Source: Sphingopyxis fribergensis (GTDB lineage: Bacteria; Pseudomonadota; Alphaproteobacteria; Sphingomonadales; Sphingomonadaceae). Taken from it: 64,000 nucleotides of DNA. The stretch's first letter is position 1. The number at the start of each line of letters is the position of its first letter. The notes beneath the pieces are model-generated. The model ran no database searches. It was given only the letters and a program-made list of their open reading frames with translations, and was not told the origin of the DNA. Location of the stretch: positions 2,766,501 through 2,830,500 of the forward strand of contig NZ_CP009122.1 of NCBI RefSeq assembly GCF_000803645.1, written 5' to 3'. Of the stretch, positions 51,331-59,615 are shown piece after piece. Both the position numbers and the translations under genes were made by a program.

Positions 51331-51969
51331 ATGTCCAAACTACTCGTCATAGAGGTCAGCCCGCGCTTCGAATTCTCGGTGTCGCGGGCGCTTGCGGCCC
51401 GATTTGTCGAAAACTGGAAAGCAGCTCATCCCCAGGGGGAGGTCGTGAGTCGCGATCTCGCAACGATGAATTTGCCTTTCGTCGACTTGCCCTGGATCGG
51501 CGGCGCCTTCTCTCCGCCGGAACAGCATACCGAGGAGCATCTCGACGCGATCAGCCTGTCGAACGAGCTGATCGCGGAACTTCAATCGGCGAGCGATATC
51601 GTCATCGCGACTCCGATGTACAATTTCACCGTCCCCGCGGTCCTCAAGGCCTATGTCGATCAGATCATTCGCCCCGGGGTGACGGTGTCGGCGACCTATG
51701 AGGGCTTGGTGACCGGAAAGACCGCGACAGTCATCGTCGTCACTGGCGGCGATTTCCGGCCGGGCGCTCCCTTCGCCGCAGCGAACGCTGTCGGCCCATA
51801 TCTGCAGCAGGCGCTCGGCTTCATCGGTATAACCGACCTCGACATCGTGCTCGCGTGCCGCACCCGCATGGTGGATGAAGGCGAAGTCACCATCACTGAA
51901 TTCATCGTCGAGCACGAGGAGATGATCGCGGCCGCAGCCGTCCGCAGCTTCTCGCCGGTCGCCGCCTGA
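51331..51969 (+). CDS. FMN-dependent NADH-azoreductase / quinone reductase
   Basis: A 212-residue flavodoxin-fold enzyme of the AzoR family: SPRFEFSVSRALAARFVENW at the phosphate-binding loop, TPMYNFTVPAVLKAYVDQI, and a VVTGGDFRPGAPF FMN loop. Such enzymes reduce azo dyes but more generally quinones by two electrons, preventing redox cycling. Beside a hydroquinone dioxygenase the likely role is to keep the substrate in the hydroquinone state, as PcpD does in another fold. It is divergent from the dioxygenase and converges on a LysR gene. Confidence 0.88.
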   Translation: MSKLLVIEVSPRFEFSVSRALAARFVENWKAAHPQGEVVSRDLATMNLPFVDLPWIGGAFSPPEQHTEEHLDAISLSNELIAELQSASDIVIATPMYNFTVPAVLKAYVDQIIRPGVTVSATYEGLVTGKTATVIVVTGGDFRPGAPFAAANAVGPYLQQALGFIGITDLDIVLACRTRMVDEGEVTITEFIVEHEEMIAAAAVRSFSPVAA

Positions 51970-51977
51970 CGCCAATC

Positions 51978-52005
51978 GTCCGGGCGGACGTCGCTCGGCC
52001 CGGAC
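51978..52005. terminator. Hairpin between converging azoreductase and LysR genes
   Basis: GTCCGGGC and GCCCGGAC form a perfect 8-bp stem in the 61-base gap between two converging genes. No T-run. Confidence 0.42.
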
Positions 52006-52030
52006 CGTGGCACACGCATCGCCCGGCCGT

Positions 52031-52954
52031 TCAGCCCGTCGGCGCTGCCGGGTTGAACGCCGTGATGGTCGGGAGTTCGGAGGCAGCAAAGTCGAGGAGG
52101 GCGCGCACAGCCGGCAGGATACCCCCTCGGTTGGGGACAAGCGTTGAGATCCGGGCGTCCGATGCGATCCAGCCCGGCAGGACCGGCCGGAGCAACCCCG
52201 ACTGCAATTCCGCGCGGCAAATATAACCCGGGAGGGCAGCGATGCCCAGATTAGAGCATGCAGCCTCTTTCAGCGACACCATATTGTTGGTGCGGAAGCG
52301 CGGTTCGATCGAGACCGCTGTTGTCCGCCCGTCGGGATCGCGAAGGTTCCAGACCGCAGCGCCGTCGCGGAGCAGCGACAACGTTCCATGCCGGGTAACA
52401 TCCTCCGGTGTGGTCGGCTCCCCGCTCCGCTGAAGATAGCCGCTGCCGGCGAAGAGATACCAGGGCACATCGGCAACATGGCGCTGAATGAGGGACGAGT
52501 TCTGCAGCGAACCCACATGGCCGCGCAGCGCGATGTCGAAACCGTCAGCGACGATATCGACGAGTTGGTCCGTCGCCACTTCGACGATCTGAACCTTGGG
52601 GTGCCGGTTGAGGAAGGCCGGGATGAGATGGCACAGGGCGAACTGGGATATTTCGATCGCGGTCGTAATTCTGATGACGCCGCTCGGTTCGGTCAGACGC
52701 TGCCCCATCGCTTCCTCGGCGGACTGGGAAACTCGAAGCATCTCCTGCCCGTACCGGTAGAATTCCTGCCCCACCTCGGTCAGCGACAATTGGCGCGATG
52801 TCCTGTTGAGCAGGCGGATATTGAGATAGGCTTCGAGCTCCCTAACCCGATGACTCAACGTCGATTTCGGCAGATGCAGCACGCGCCCGGCCGATGTAAA
52901 ACCGCCGTGATCGACGACCTGGACGAAATAGAAGACATCTTTGAGGTCAAGCAT
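52031..52954 (-). CDS. LysR-family transcriptional regulator
   Basis: A 307-residue LysR protein: FVQVVDHGGFTSAGRVLHLP and STLSHRVRELEAYLN in the HTH, then a ligand domain with VIRITTAIEISQFALCHLIP. It lies between azoreductase and nitroreductase genes and is probably the regulator of the quinone/hydroquinone module, a position comparable to PcpR or LinR. That comparison is by context; sequence alone does not show it. No T-N11-A site was picked out in the gap to the nitroreductase. Confidence 0.88.
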   Translation of the reverse strand: MLDLKDVFYFVQVVDHGGFTSAGRVLHLPKSTLSHRVRELEAYLNIRLLNRTSRQLSLTEVGQEFYRYGQEMLRVSQSAEEAMGQRLTEPSGVIRITTAIEISQFALCHLIPAFLNRHPKVQIVEVATDQLVDIVADGFDIALRGHVGSLQNSSLIQRHVADVPWYLFAGSGYLQRSGEPTTPEDVTRHGTLSLLRDGAAVWNLRDPDGRTTAVSIEPRFRTNNMVSLKEAACSNLGIAALPGYICRAELQSGLLRPVLPGWIASDARISTLVPNRGGILPAVRALLDFAASELPTITAFNPAAPTG

Positions 52955-53278
52955 CGCGTCACCCGGTTCCCGATCCGCCGAGTGGCGATGGCGGATCTCA
53001 TTCTGTCATGGCGCCGGACGGGGATCAGGCAGCTCGCCGCGAGGCAAGCCAAATCGCGCCCTGTTCGCCGTCAGCCTGTCGGCGTCGCCCCGCTCTCCCG
53101 CAGCGGCTGCTTTGCCCGTTCTCCCACGCAACCTGCAAAATGCAAGGTCGATGTCCGTGGAAAGTATAATATGTGGCTGGCGCCAGCTTCCATGACCCCA
53201 CCGAGGGGCCGTCGGCGTCTATTTGCCGACCACGAAACCGACCAGATGATCGGCGATGATCGGCGATAGCTCCGACGC
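52955..53278. other. 324-base stretch without a recognised gene
   Basis: Promoter region of the LysR gene and 3' flank of the nitroreductase. A small tandem of GATCGGCGAT occurs near 53250-53268. No other feature found. Confidence 0.35.
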
Positions 53279-54001
53279 CTAAGAGTCCCTGAAAATGGCG
53301 AAATCGTCGACGTCGAGCTTTGCGAGTTGTATCTGGTTTTGCGGCTGGCGGTCATCCGCCCAGCCGAGCGACATGCCGGCCACCACCATTTCATGTTCCG
53401 GAAGACCGAGTTCCACCTGAAGCAGAGGATGCATCAGCGACCAGATCTGCTGCGCGCACGTGTCAAGCCCCCGCGCACGCGCCGCGATCATGATCGACTG
53501 GAGAAATGTGCCGTAACAGATGAAGCTCGCATAGGCGAGGCGTCGATCCATAGTGAATATCATTCCGATCGGGGCACCGAAAAACTGGAACTGACGCTCA
53601 AGATACCGGTCGCGGCCAACCTTGTCCTCCCGTGCGACACCATAAGCATCGCCCAACGTACCGCCGAAATCATGGCGCCTCGAAAGAAAAGGCTCGTGCA
53701 GTTCGGGCGGGAAATAAGGATATTCCGGGAAAAGATCGTCGCCCTCCTCGCGCCAGCGAGCGACTGCGGCACGGCTCAGGCGCTCGCGCGCGGTACCCGT
53801 CAGGACATAGGTGCGCCAGGGCTGGGTGTTGCTGGAACTCGGCGACCATGCCGCCACAGCCAGGATATCGCGCAGCGTGTTGAGGTCAACCGGCCGGTCG
53901 AGATACCCCCGCTTGGTTCTGCGGCTTGCTATCGCCCGGTCGACGAAATCGACCTGATCAGAACTCCACTCATCATGACGAACTTCCGCGATCATCCCCA
54001 T
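53279..54001 (-). CDS. Nitroreductase family protein
   Basis: A 240-residue FMN-dependent nitroreductase-fold enzyme: AIASRRTKRGYLDRPVD (FMN-phosphate-binding Arg pair), WSPSSSNTQPWRTYVLTG and FLQSIMIAARARGLDTCAQ are the standard blocks; GMSLGWAD comes near the end. It would reduce nitroaromatics or quinones using NAD(P)H. Within this cluster quinone or nitrophenol reduction both fit. It is transcribed away from the operon at 54438. Confidence 0.88.
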   Translation of the reverse strand: MGMIAEVRHDEWSSDQVDFVDRAIASRRTKRGYLDRPVDLNTLRDILAVAAWSPSSSNTQPWRTYVLTGTARERLSRAAVARWREEGDDLFPEYPYFPPELHEPFLSRRHDFGGTLGDAYGVAREDKVGRDRYLERQFQFFGAPIGMIFTMDRRLAYASFICYGTFLQSIMIAARARGLDTCAQQIWSLMHPLLQVELGLPEHEMVVAGMSLGWADDRQPQNQIQLAKLDVDDFAIFRDS

Positions 54002-54437
54002 GTCTCCGATTGCTCCCCGTGATTTTGGAATCGACCGGAAATCCGGCTCAACGATCCGATGACAATGAGGTTACAGGAGGTCCGAGGCGTGAGAAGACCG
54101 CTCGAACAAGACGCATCGTATCAAAAATGCGAACGATCTTGAAGTTTTTGATCGCCGCCCCTGCCGGCACCCGATGTTCCGCTGCGTGGGCGACCGATAT
54201 CGAGACGAACCGGCATTTCACCGAGTTCGCCAGCCATCGTCCAATAACTTGCACGCAAAGTTCGAGTTCGGGGACTTCCGCTGGCTTTCGGCTGGACATA
54301 GCCTGCGTGACGAAACCGGTCGGCGGGGTCGGTTCATCGCGGTTCGACGCGGCAGAAAAGGCGACCCCCGGGCTCAGGCAGCGGCCGGTTTGCGTGCAAG
54401 GGATGTCCGCGCACGCTAGCAGAAACGGAGATTGATC
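54002..54437. other. 436-base region upstream of the reductase-amidase-TDO-like operon
   Basis: Presumably holds divergent promoters. A 102-codon frame from 54127 ends at the ribosome site of the next gene and starts with a hydrophobic stretch, but its later half is unlike a protein; I do not call it. No dyad or remnant was recognised. Confidence 0.35.
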
Positions 54438-55553
54438 ATGGCGCAACTGCTGCCGCTGCCGCAGAATTTGATCGTATGGGGAGAAAATGTGCTGGCGAGT
54501 ACGATTTCGGCGTTCCCTGAGCACGGGATCGAGCGTCCGATCGTCTTCTCGGTAGATTTTCTGGATGCGATGCGCCGCGATCTGGTGGAACCGCATCTGG
54601 TCGGCAGCGTCGGCAACTATTTGAACTTGCCGGCACACGCCCCCGACATCGCGATCGAGGAAAGCCTCGAACGGATCCGGTCGCTGGGCGCACGCTCGAT
54701 CATCGCGCACGGCGGCGGATCAGTCCTCGATGCCGCCAAGGCTGCATCGCATCTCCATCACGAACGCACCGGGACCTTTCTGCCTATCGCCGCCCTGCCC
54801 ACCACCCTCTCGGGATCCGAATTTTCGCACTATTTCGGGATAACCGAGACCAACGGCCCGGTGCGTTTCAAGCGCAGCTACGCCGTCCGGGAAACCGTTC
54901 CAACCATCGTCGTCCTCGATCCGTTGCTGCTGCTCGACACCCCGGTCGAGCTTCTGCTTTCATCGGCCATCAAGGGCATGGATCATGCGGTCGAAGGCAT
55001 GCGAACGGTCGATGTCGATCATCCGCATGCGATCATGGCGGCGAGTGGTCTCAATCAATTTGCCGCCGTTCTCGAAAGATGGCCGCGCGGCTTACCCCCC
55101 CGGCTGGCCATCGAGAGCGGCGCAGTGACCCATCGCGATCTGCTGTCGCTGCAACTCGCGGCCTGGCATTGCTATTTTGCTCCCGCTTCCGTCATCTACG
55201 GTCTCAGTCACCGCATCGGACACATATTGGGCGGAACCTACGGCCTGCCGCATAGCGTCACCTCGTGCATCACGCTCGCCCCGGTCATCCGGGCGTGCGC
55301 CGACCGGTACGGCCCGAAACTCTCGATCTTCGGCGAAAGCAGGATTGCGCCCGCGGCCGCGCAACTCGCGAACCGTATCGAGGGGCTGGTGACCGCGCAG
55401 GGCCTCCCCGACAGGGTCGGTCCGCTGGGTCTCGACCGATCGATCCTCCCTGACGTTCACGATCTTCTGGTGCGCTCCTATCCCGCCGAAGTCGCCGATC
55501 TCGGCGACGCGGCCGAGGCAAAGCTTACCAGCCTGCTGGACAGCCTGTGGTGA
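54438..55553 (+). CDS. Iron-containing alcohol dehydrogenase, maleylacetate-reductase-like
   Basis: A 371-residue iron-ADH-fold enzyme: nucleotide loop IIAHGGGSVLDAAKAA (GGGS at 92-95), ALPTTLSGSEFSHYFGIT, and a C-terminal SHRIGHILGGTYGLPHS metal/substrate segment. These motifs put it near maleylacetate reductases (PcpE/LinF), but it diverges from the clear copy at 20419. ATG at 54438 with GGAG upstream. It overlaps the amidase gene, and the amidase overlaps a TDO-like gene, so all three are made together. It may reduce maleylacetate or an analogue made by that pathway. Confidence 0.8.
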   Translation: MAQLLPLPQNLIVWGENVLASTISAFPEHGIERPIVFSVDFLDAMRRDLVEPHLVGSVGNYLNLPAHAPDIAIEESLERIRSLGARSIIAHGGGSVLDAAKAASHLHHERTGTFLPIAALPTTLSGSEFSHYFGITETNGPVRFKRSYAVRETVPTIVVLDPLLLLDTPVELLLSSAIKGMDHAVEGMRTVDVDHPHAIMAASGLNQFAAVLERWPRGLPPRLAIESGAVTHRDLLSLQLAAWHCYFAPASVIYGLSHRIGHILGGTYGLPHSVTSCITLAPVIRACADRYGPKLSIFGESRIAPAAAQLANRIEGLVTAQGLPDRVGPLGLDRSILPDVHDLLVRSYPAEVADLGDAAEAKLTSLLDSLW

Positions 55554-56932
55554 CCGAACGGACTTCGGGCTGGCTAGCCAAGACATCGCTCGTCGGCCAG
55601 CTCTCTGGGCTCGTCACGGGCGAGGTGACATCGGTCGATCTTGTCACGAAGGCGCTCGTCGACGCGCGAATGTGCCAGACGATATGCAACGCCTTTGCCA
55701 GCATCGCGGAAGAACAGGCGCTCGCGGCGGCCCGGTCGAGCGACACAAAGCGCACGCGGCGAGGCAAGGTCGAGGGGTTGCCCATCCTGCTCAAGGACAA
55801 TATCGATACGCACGACATCGTTACCGCTTATGGGTCGCGGGCCTATCGGAACCATGTTCCTGAGCGCGACGCACCGCTTGTCCGGCGATTGAAGGCCGAA
55901 GGGGGTATCATCCTTGGCAAGACGACGACCCATGAATTTGCGTGGGGCGTAACGACGCAGAGCACCGCATTCGGCATCACGAGAAATCCCCACGACCGGT
56001 CCCGGATACCCGGCGGATCGAGCGGGGGGCTTGCCGCCGCGATCGCATCGGGGGTGGCAGGCGCCGGCATTGGAAGCGATACGGGGGGATCGGTCCGGAT
56101 CCCGGCGGCGCTCTGCGGCGTGGTGGGTTTCAAGCCCAGCGCCGGGCTCTGGCCGCTTGAAGGCTTCTTCCCGCTTGCCGCGACGCTCGATCACCCGGGG
56201 ATCATCGGTGCCAGTGTCGACGATGTAATAGTCCTTGCTTCCGCGTTGGGGCTCGACCTCGCGGAAGATACGGGTGCTCCTCGCGTCGAATATCTCGAGG
56301 ATCTGCCCGGCGCCCCGCTCGACAGCGAGGTCCGGAACCGGGTCAAGGAGGCGATCGACGCCATCGCGATGTCGCTGCCTGTCCAGCTGTCGAACCTCCG
56401 CCCGCTCTTTGCCCATCTCTTTCCGGTTTTTGCAGGCACCGTGCTCGCGGAAGCCGGGATGGTTCATTTTGCCCGTAGCAGCGCAGACACGATCGCATCG
56501 CTCTATGACCCGGATACGCAGTCGAGGCTTGAGCGGTCGCGCCTTACATCGCTAGCCGAATATGAAGCCTGCCAGCAGCAGCGGCGATCTTTCGTACAGG
56601 CGTTCAAAAAGGAGTTCCGATCCGACTTCCTCATTCTCCCGACCTGCATCTGCACGGCGCCCCGCATCGGCGAAGACGAAATTTCAATCGGGAGCTGGGC
56701 GGGAACGGTTCGCGAGGCGCTGATGGCCTATACCTCGCCATTCAACCTGAACGGCTACCCCGCGATCTCACTACCCTTGCCGACGACGGCCGGCTCACTC
56801 CCGGCAGGCATTCAGATCGTCGGACGGCCGGGCGGCGACGGGCATTTGCTCCGCTTCGCGGCCACCGTGGAGGCGATACTCGCCTCCCCACGCCGATCAA
56901 CCTTACCCAGCAAGGAGACCGAATATGGTTAG
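55547..56932 (+). CDS. Amidase (amidase-signature family)
   Basis: A 461-residue serine hydrolase with the Ser-cisSer-Lys triad visible: Lys83 in ILLKDNIDTHD, Ser158/159 in IPGGSSGGLAAA and nucleophile Ser182 in GSDTGGSVRIPAAL. Such enzymes hydrolyse amides, formamides and related C-N bonds. It starts seven bases inside the preceding reductase gene and its stop overlaps the next start by eight bases. Next to a TDO-like ring-opening enzyme, hydrolysis of an N-formyl or anilide intermediate is a sensible hypothesis. Confidence 0.9.
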   Translation: MVTERTSGWLAKTSLVGQLSGLVTGEVTSVDLVTKALVDARMCQTICNAFASIAEEQALAAARSSDTKRTRRGKVEGLPILLKDNIDTHDIVTAYGSRAYRNHVPERDAPLVRRLKAEGGIILGKTTTHEFAWGVTTQSTAFGITRNPHDRSRIPGGSSGGLAAAIASGVAGAGIGSDTGGSVRIPAALCGVVGFKPSAGLWPLEGFFPLAATLDHPGIIGASVDDVIVLASALGLDLAEDTGAPRVEYLEDLPGAPLDSEVRNRVKEAIDAIAMSLPVQLSNLRPLFAHLFPVFAGTVLAEAGMVHFARSSADTIASLYDPDTQSRLERSRLTSLAEYEACQQQRRSFVQAFKKEFRSDFLILPTCICTAPRIGEDEISIGSWAGTVREALMAYTSPFNLNGYPAISLPLPTTAGSLPAGIQIVGRPGGDGHLLRFAATVEAILASPRRSTLPSKETEYG

Positions 56933-57764
56933 CCAAATCGTCGAGAACGACGCGTCGGGTTCGACGCCCTACAGTTCCTATGTACAGACCGAGCAGCTCC
57001 ACAGTCTGCAGGCGCTGGTCAGCGACAGTCCGGTCGAGATGGCCTTCCTTGTCAATGTGCAGATCATGGAGCTCTACTGGGCGCTGACCGTGCACGAGCT
57101 GCAAACCGCGCAGGCCAACCTTTGTGCGGACAATGTCGCGGAAGCCAATCGCACGCTGGCGCGGATCGTCTCGCATATGAAGGCGTCCAACGCGACCTGG
57201 GGATCGCTATCCTGGATGACGCCGTCCGACCTCCTGCCGATCCTCATGGGCCTTGCCGCAACGCACGGCCGAGATACGGCGCTCCAGGGTTGGACCTATC
57301 GGCACATGGTCTATTTGCTCGGTATCAAATCGGCCGAACAGCTCGTCTATTTCGAGCCGCAGCCGATCCGTTACCGGCAGCTCGAAGCCGCCCTCAAGGC
57401 TCCAAGCCTCTACGACGAAGTGCTTCGTGCCCTTCGTCGCTCCGGCGCCGACGTTCCCGAGGCGGCTGCCGAGCGCGACTTCGCCATTCCTTATGAGCCT
57501 TCGGGGGCAGTCGACCGCGTCTGGCTGGACATCTATTCCCGGGACGACCCTGCGGACCCCTGGCGCGCCCTGGCCGAGAACCTCACCGATATCGCCGTGG
57601 AATTCACCAACTGGAAATATCTCCATCTCCTCGCGACGCGGCGCACCTTTGGCCGCCGGCCTGCCTACCACGGCGTCGACGCAGTGGATTGGCTGACGCC
57701 GACCATGGAAGAGATTCCGTTTCCCGAGCTTTGGAACGCGCGCAGTTCGGTTGGCGGGATATGA
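56925..57764 (+). CDS. Tryptophan-2,3-dioxygenase-family heme protein with altered substrate loop
   Basis: A 279-residue all-helical protein aligning with tryptophan 2,3-dioxygenase along its length: YSSYVQTEQLHSLQ, FLVNVQIMELYWALTVHEL, ALQGWTYRHMVYLLG (keeping Arg126, equivalent to the carboxylate-binding Arg) and NWKYLHLLATRRTFG with heme-ligand His234, then IPFPELWNAR. Two differences stand out: Val45 replaces the distal His (His55 in the Xanthomonas enzyme), and the GTGGSSG substrate loop after the heme His is replaced by RRPAYHG. It is therefore unlikely to be a true tryptophan dioxygenase and may act on another indole or aniline-type compound. Confidence 0.8.
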   Translation: MVSQIVENDASGSTPYSSYVQTEQLHSLQALVSDSPVEMAFLVNVQIMELYWALTVHELQTAQANLCADNVAEANRTLARIVSHMKASNATWGSLSWMTPSDLLPILMGLAATHGRDTALQGWTYRHMVYLLGIKSAEQLVYFEPQPIRYRQLEAALKAPSLYDEVLRALRRSGADVPEAAAERDFAIPYEPSGAVDRVWLDIYSRDDPADPWRALAENLTDIAVEFTNWKYLHLLATRRTFGRRPAYHGVDAVDWLTPTMEEIPFPELWNARSSVGGI

Positions 57765-57770
57765 ACCCGA

Positions 57771-58412
57771 TCAGCTGAGCAGCAGCTTCATTTCCGGGTC
57801 CGCCTTTTGCATGGCTGCAATATAGGCGGGTCGGCTGGATATTCGGCCGAGATAAGCGAGGATGCCCGGATAGGGCGCCAGGTCCATGGGAAGAAAATAG
57901 CGCATCGTCGAAAGCGTGAAACCGATCATAACGTCGGCTGCGGTAAACATCTCTCCGGCGAGATAGGGCACGGCGGCCACGCGCTCATCGGTTTGGCGCA
58001 TGGCGATCGCTGTCCGTTCGGAGATCGCGCGCAGCGTCGGATTGTCCGGCGCTACGCGCGCCCGGTTCATCATCATGACGCGCCCGAGCAAGGCTTGGAG
58101 CGTGGCGTTCGAGAAATGATACCAGTAGAGGTAATCGGGAAATTGCGTGTCCGAGACGGACGGCACCAATTTCGCATCCCCGTAGCGCGCCAAAATATAA
58201 TCGATGATCGCACCGGATTCGGCGAGCACCAGATCGCCGTCGGTGATGACGGGCGCGGCGCCCAGCGGGTGCAATGCCTTATACTCGAGCGGAGCGAGCA
58301 TCGTGACGGGGTCGCGCTCATATCGTTCGAGGCGGTAGTCGATACCCAGCTCCTCGCAAAGCCACACAATGCGTTCCGATTGCGACTTTCCGAGGTGATG
58401 AACCGTCAGCAT
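57771..58412 (-). CDS. Glutathione S-transferase
   Basis: A 213-residue GST: N-terminal HHLGKSQSERIVWLCEELG with the catalytic Ser/Tyr region, AAPVITDGDLVLAESGAI (Glu-Ser GSH contact), and a helical C-terminal domain with FTAADVMIGFTLSTM. It resembles GstB/URE2-like bacterial GSTs. It ends seven bases from the converging TDO-like gene. The start at ATG 58412 is set by family alignment. Likely partner of the other two GSTs downstream on the same strand; specificity unknown. Confidence 0.87.
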   Translation of the reverse strand: MLTVHHLGKSQSERIVWLCEELGIDYRLERYERDPVTMLAPLEYKALHPLGAAPVITDGDLVLAESGAIIDYILARYGDAKLVPSVSDTQFPDYLYWYHFSNATLQALLGRVMMMNRARVAPDNPTLRAISERTAIAMRQTDERVAAVPYLAGEMFTAADVMIGFTLSTMRYFLPMDLAPYPGILAYLGRISSRPAYIAAMQKADPEMKLLLS

Positions 58413-58612
58413 CAGCGCAACTCCGTTTCGCCATGTTCGCGGTGCCCTGCCCCACGCACACACCGCCGGTCGACATGATAGCCGCGTGTCCGGCCAATGG
58501 AACAACCAAAATGGATCAATTCATCGGGAACGGGAACCGCCGGCGCGGCTCCGGAGACAGGCAGCCCGGTCATGCCACCGCAAGCGGTTGCCGGAATGCC
58601 CGGCGGCGCGGG

Positions 58613-59539
58613 TCATTGGCGCGGCACCGGACCTCGGGGTACGATGCCCGACGGATTGATGTTCCGCTGGCTGTTATAATAATGATGTTTGATGTGATGC
58701 ATGTCGATCGTGGGCGCGATTTCCTCGATCGACGCGATTCTACGCGTATAGGCGCTGAGATGCGGATAATCCTCGATCCGGCGCAGGTTGCACTTGAAAT
58801 GCCCGTGGTACACCGCGTCGAACCGGATCAAGGTCGTGAACAGGCGGATGTCGGCTTCAGTGAACCGGTCCCCGACCAGCCAGCCCTGCCTGCTTAACCG
58901 GTCCTCCAACCAGTCCAGACTTTCGAACAGCGGCCCTACGGCCTCGTCATAGGCCTGCTGGGTCGTAGCAAATCCCGCTCTGTAAACGCCATTGTTGACG
59001 GTCGGATAAATACGAGCGTTCAGCGCATCGATTTCCGTACGGAGCTCAGCGGGGTAATAGTCTCCGGATTTGGCGCCGAGGTCGTCAAATGCGTCGTTCA
59101 GCATCCGCAGTATTTCGGAAGATTCATTGTTGACGATTGTCCGTGTGTGCTTGTCCCAGAGCACCGGCACGGTCACCTTCCCCGTATAGGTCGGGAGCGC
59201 GCGCGTATAGATTTCGTGCAGGAAAGAAGCCCCCTCGGGATCCGGGATCACACCCCCACCGGGTTCGAAGCTCCAACCTCCGTCGAGCATCAGCCAGTTC
59301 ACGATCGAAATCGGAAGCAGTTCGTCGAGCCCCTTTAGCGCCCTCATAATCAGCACGCGATGCGCCCATGGACAAGCAAGGCTGACATAGAGATGATATC
59401 GATCGTCGGCGGCCGCAAAACGGCCGGACACGCGCGTAACCGAATCGCGGAAGAGCGATTCCGATCTGCGGAAAGTGCCATCGCCGACACCATCTCCGCG
59501 GGCATCGCAAGACCATCGGCCGCCAACCAGCATTCCCAT
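58613..59539 (-). CDS. Glutathionyl-hydroquinone reductase (PcpF/LinG/YqjG type)
   Basis: A 308-residue Xi-class GST. The defining motif is YVSLACPWAHRVLIMRALKG with catalytic Cys56, followed by PVLWDKHTRTIVNNESSEI and ALNARIYPTVNNGVYRAGF, all standard in GS-hydroquinone reductases. These enzymes remove glutathione from glutathionyl-(chloro)hydroquinones, rescuing the by-product of enzymes such as PcpC. Having it next to a LinD/PcpC-like gene and a PcpA-like dioxygenase repeats the pcp/lin logic. Most bacteria keep one housekeeping copy, so location is the argument for a catabolic role. Confidence 0.9.
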   Translation of the reverse strand: MGMLVGGRWSCDARGDGVGDGTFRRSESLFRDSVTRVSGRFAAADDRYHLYVSLACPWAHRVLIMRALKGLDELLPISIVNWLMLDGGWSFEPGGGVIPDPEGASFLHEIYTRALPTYTGKVTVPVLWDKHTRTIVNNESSEILRMLNDAFDDLGAKSGDYYPAELRTEIDALNARIYPTVNNGVYRAGFATTQQAYDEAVGPLFESLDWLEDRLSRQGWLVGDRFTEADIRLFTTLIRFDAVYHGHFKCNLRRIEDYPHLSAYTRRIASIEEIAPTIDMHHIKHHYYNSQRNINPSGIVPRGPVPRQ

Positions 59540-59615
59540 CTGCCTCTCCCGTCACTCCGGTATCTGCATAGATACTGACACCGCCGCGAGCCGGTCGGGC
59601 CCCTTCGGCGCCGCC

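Noticed and set aside
53250..53268. GATCGGCGAT repeated twice in tandem
   Set aside because: Only two short copies; looks like chance and not a CRISPR or functional repeat.
54127..54435. Plus-strand frame starting with a signal-peptide-like stretch (MRTILKFLIAAPAG)
   Set aside because: No ribosome site, odd composition after residue 25, and it runs into the ribosome site of the next gene; probably chance.
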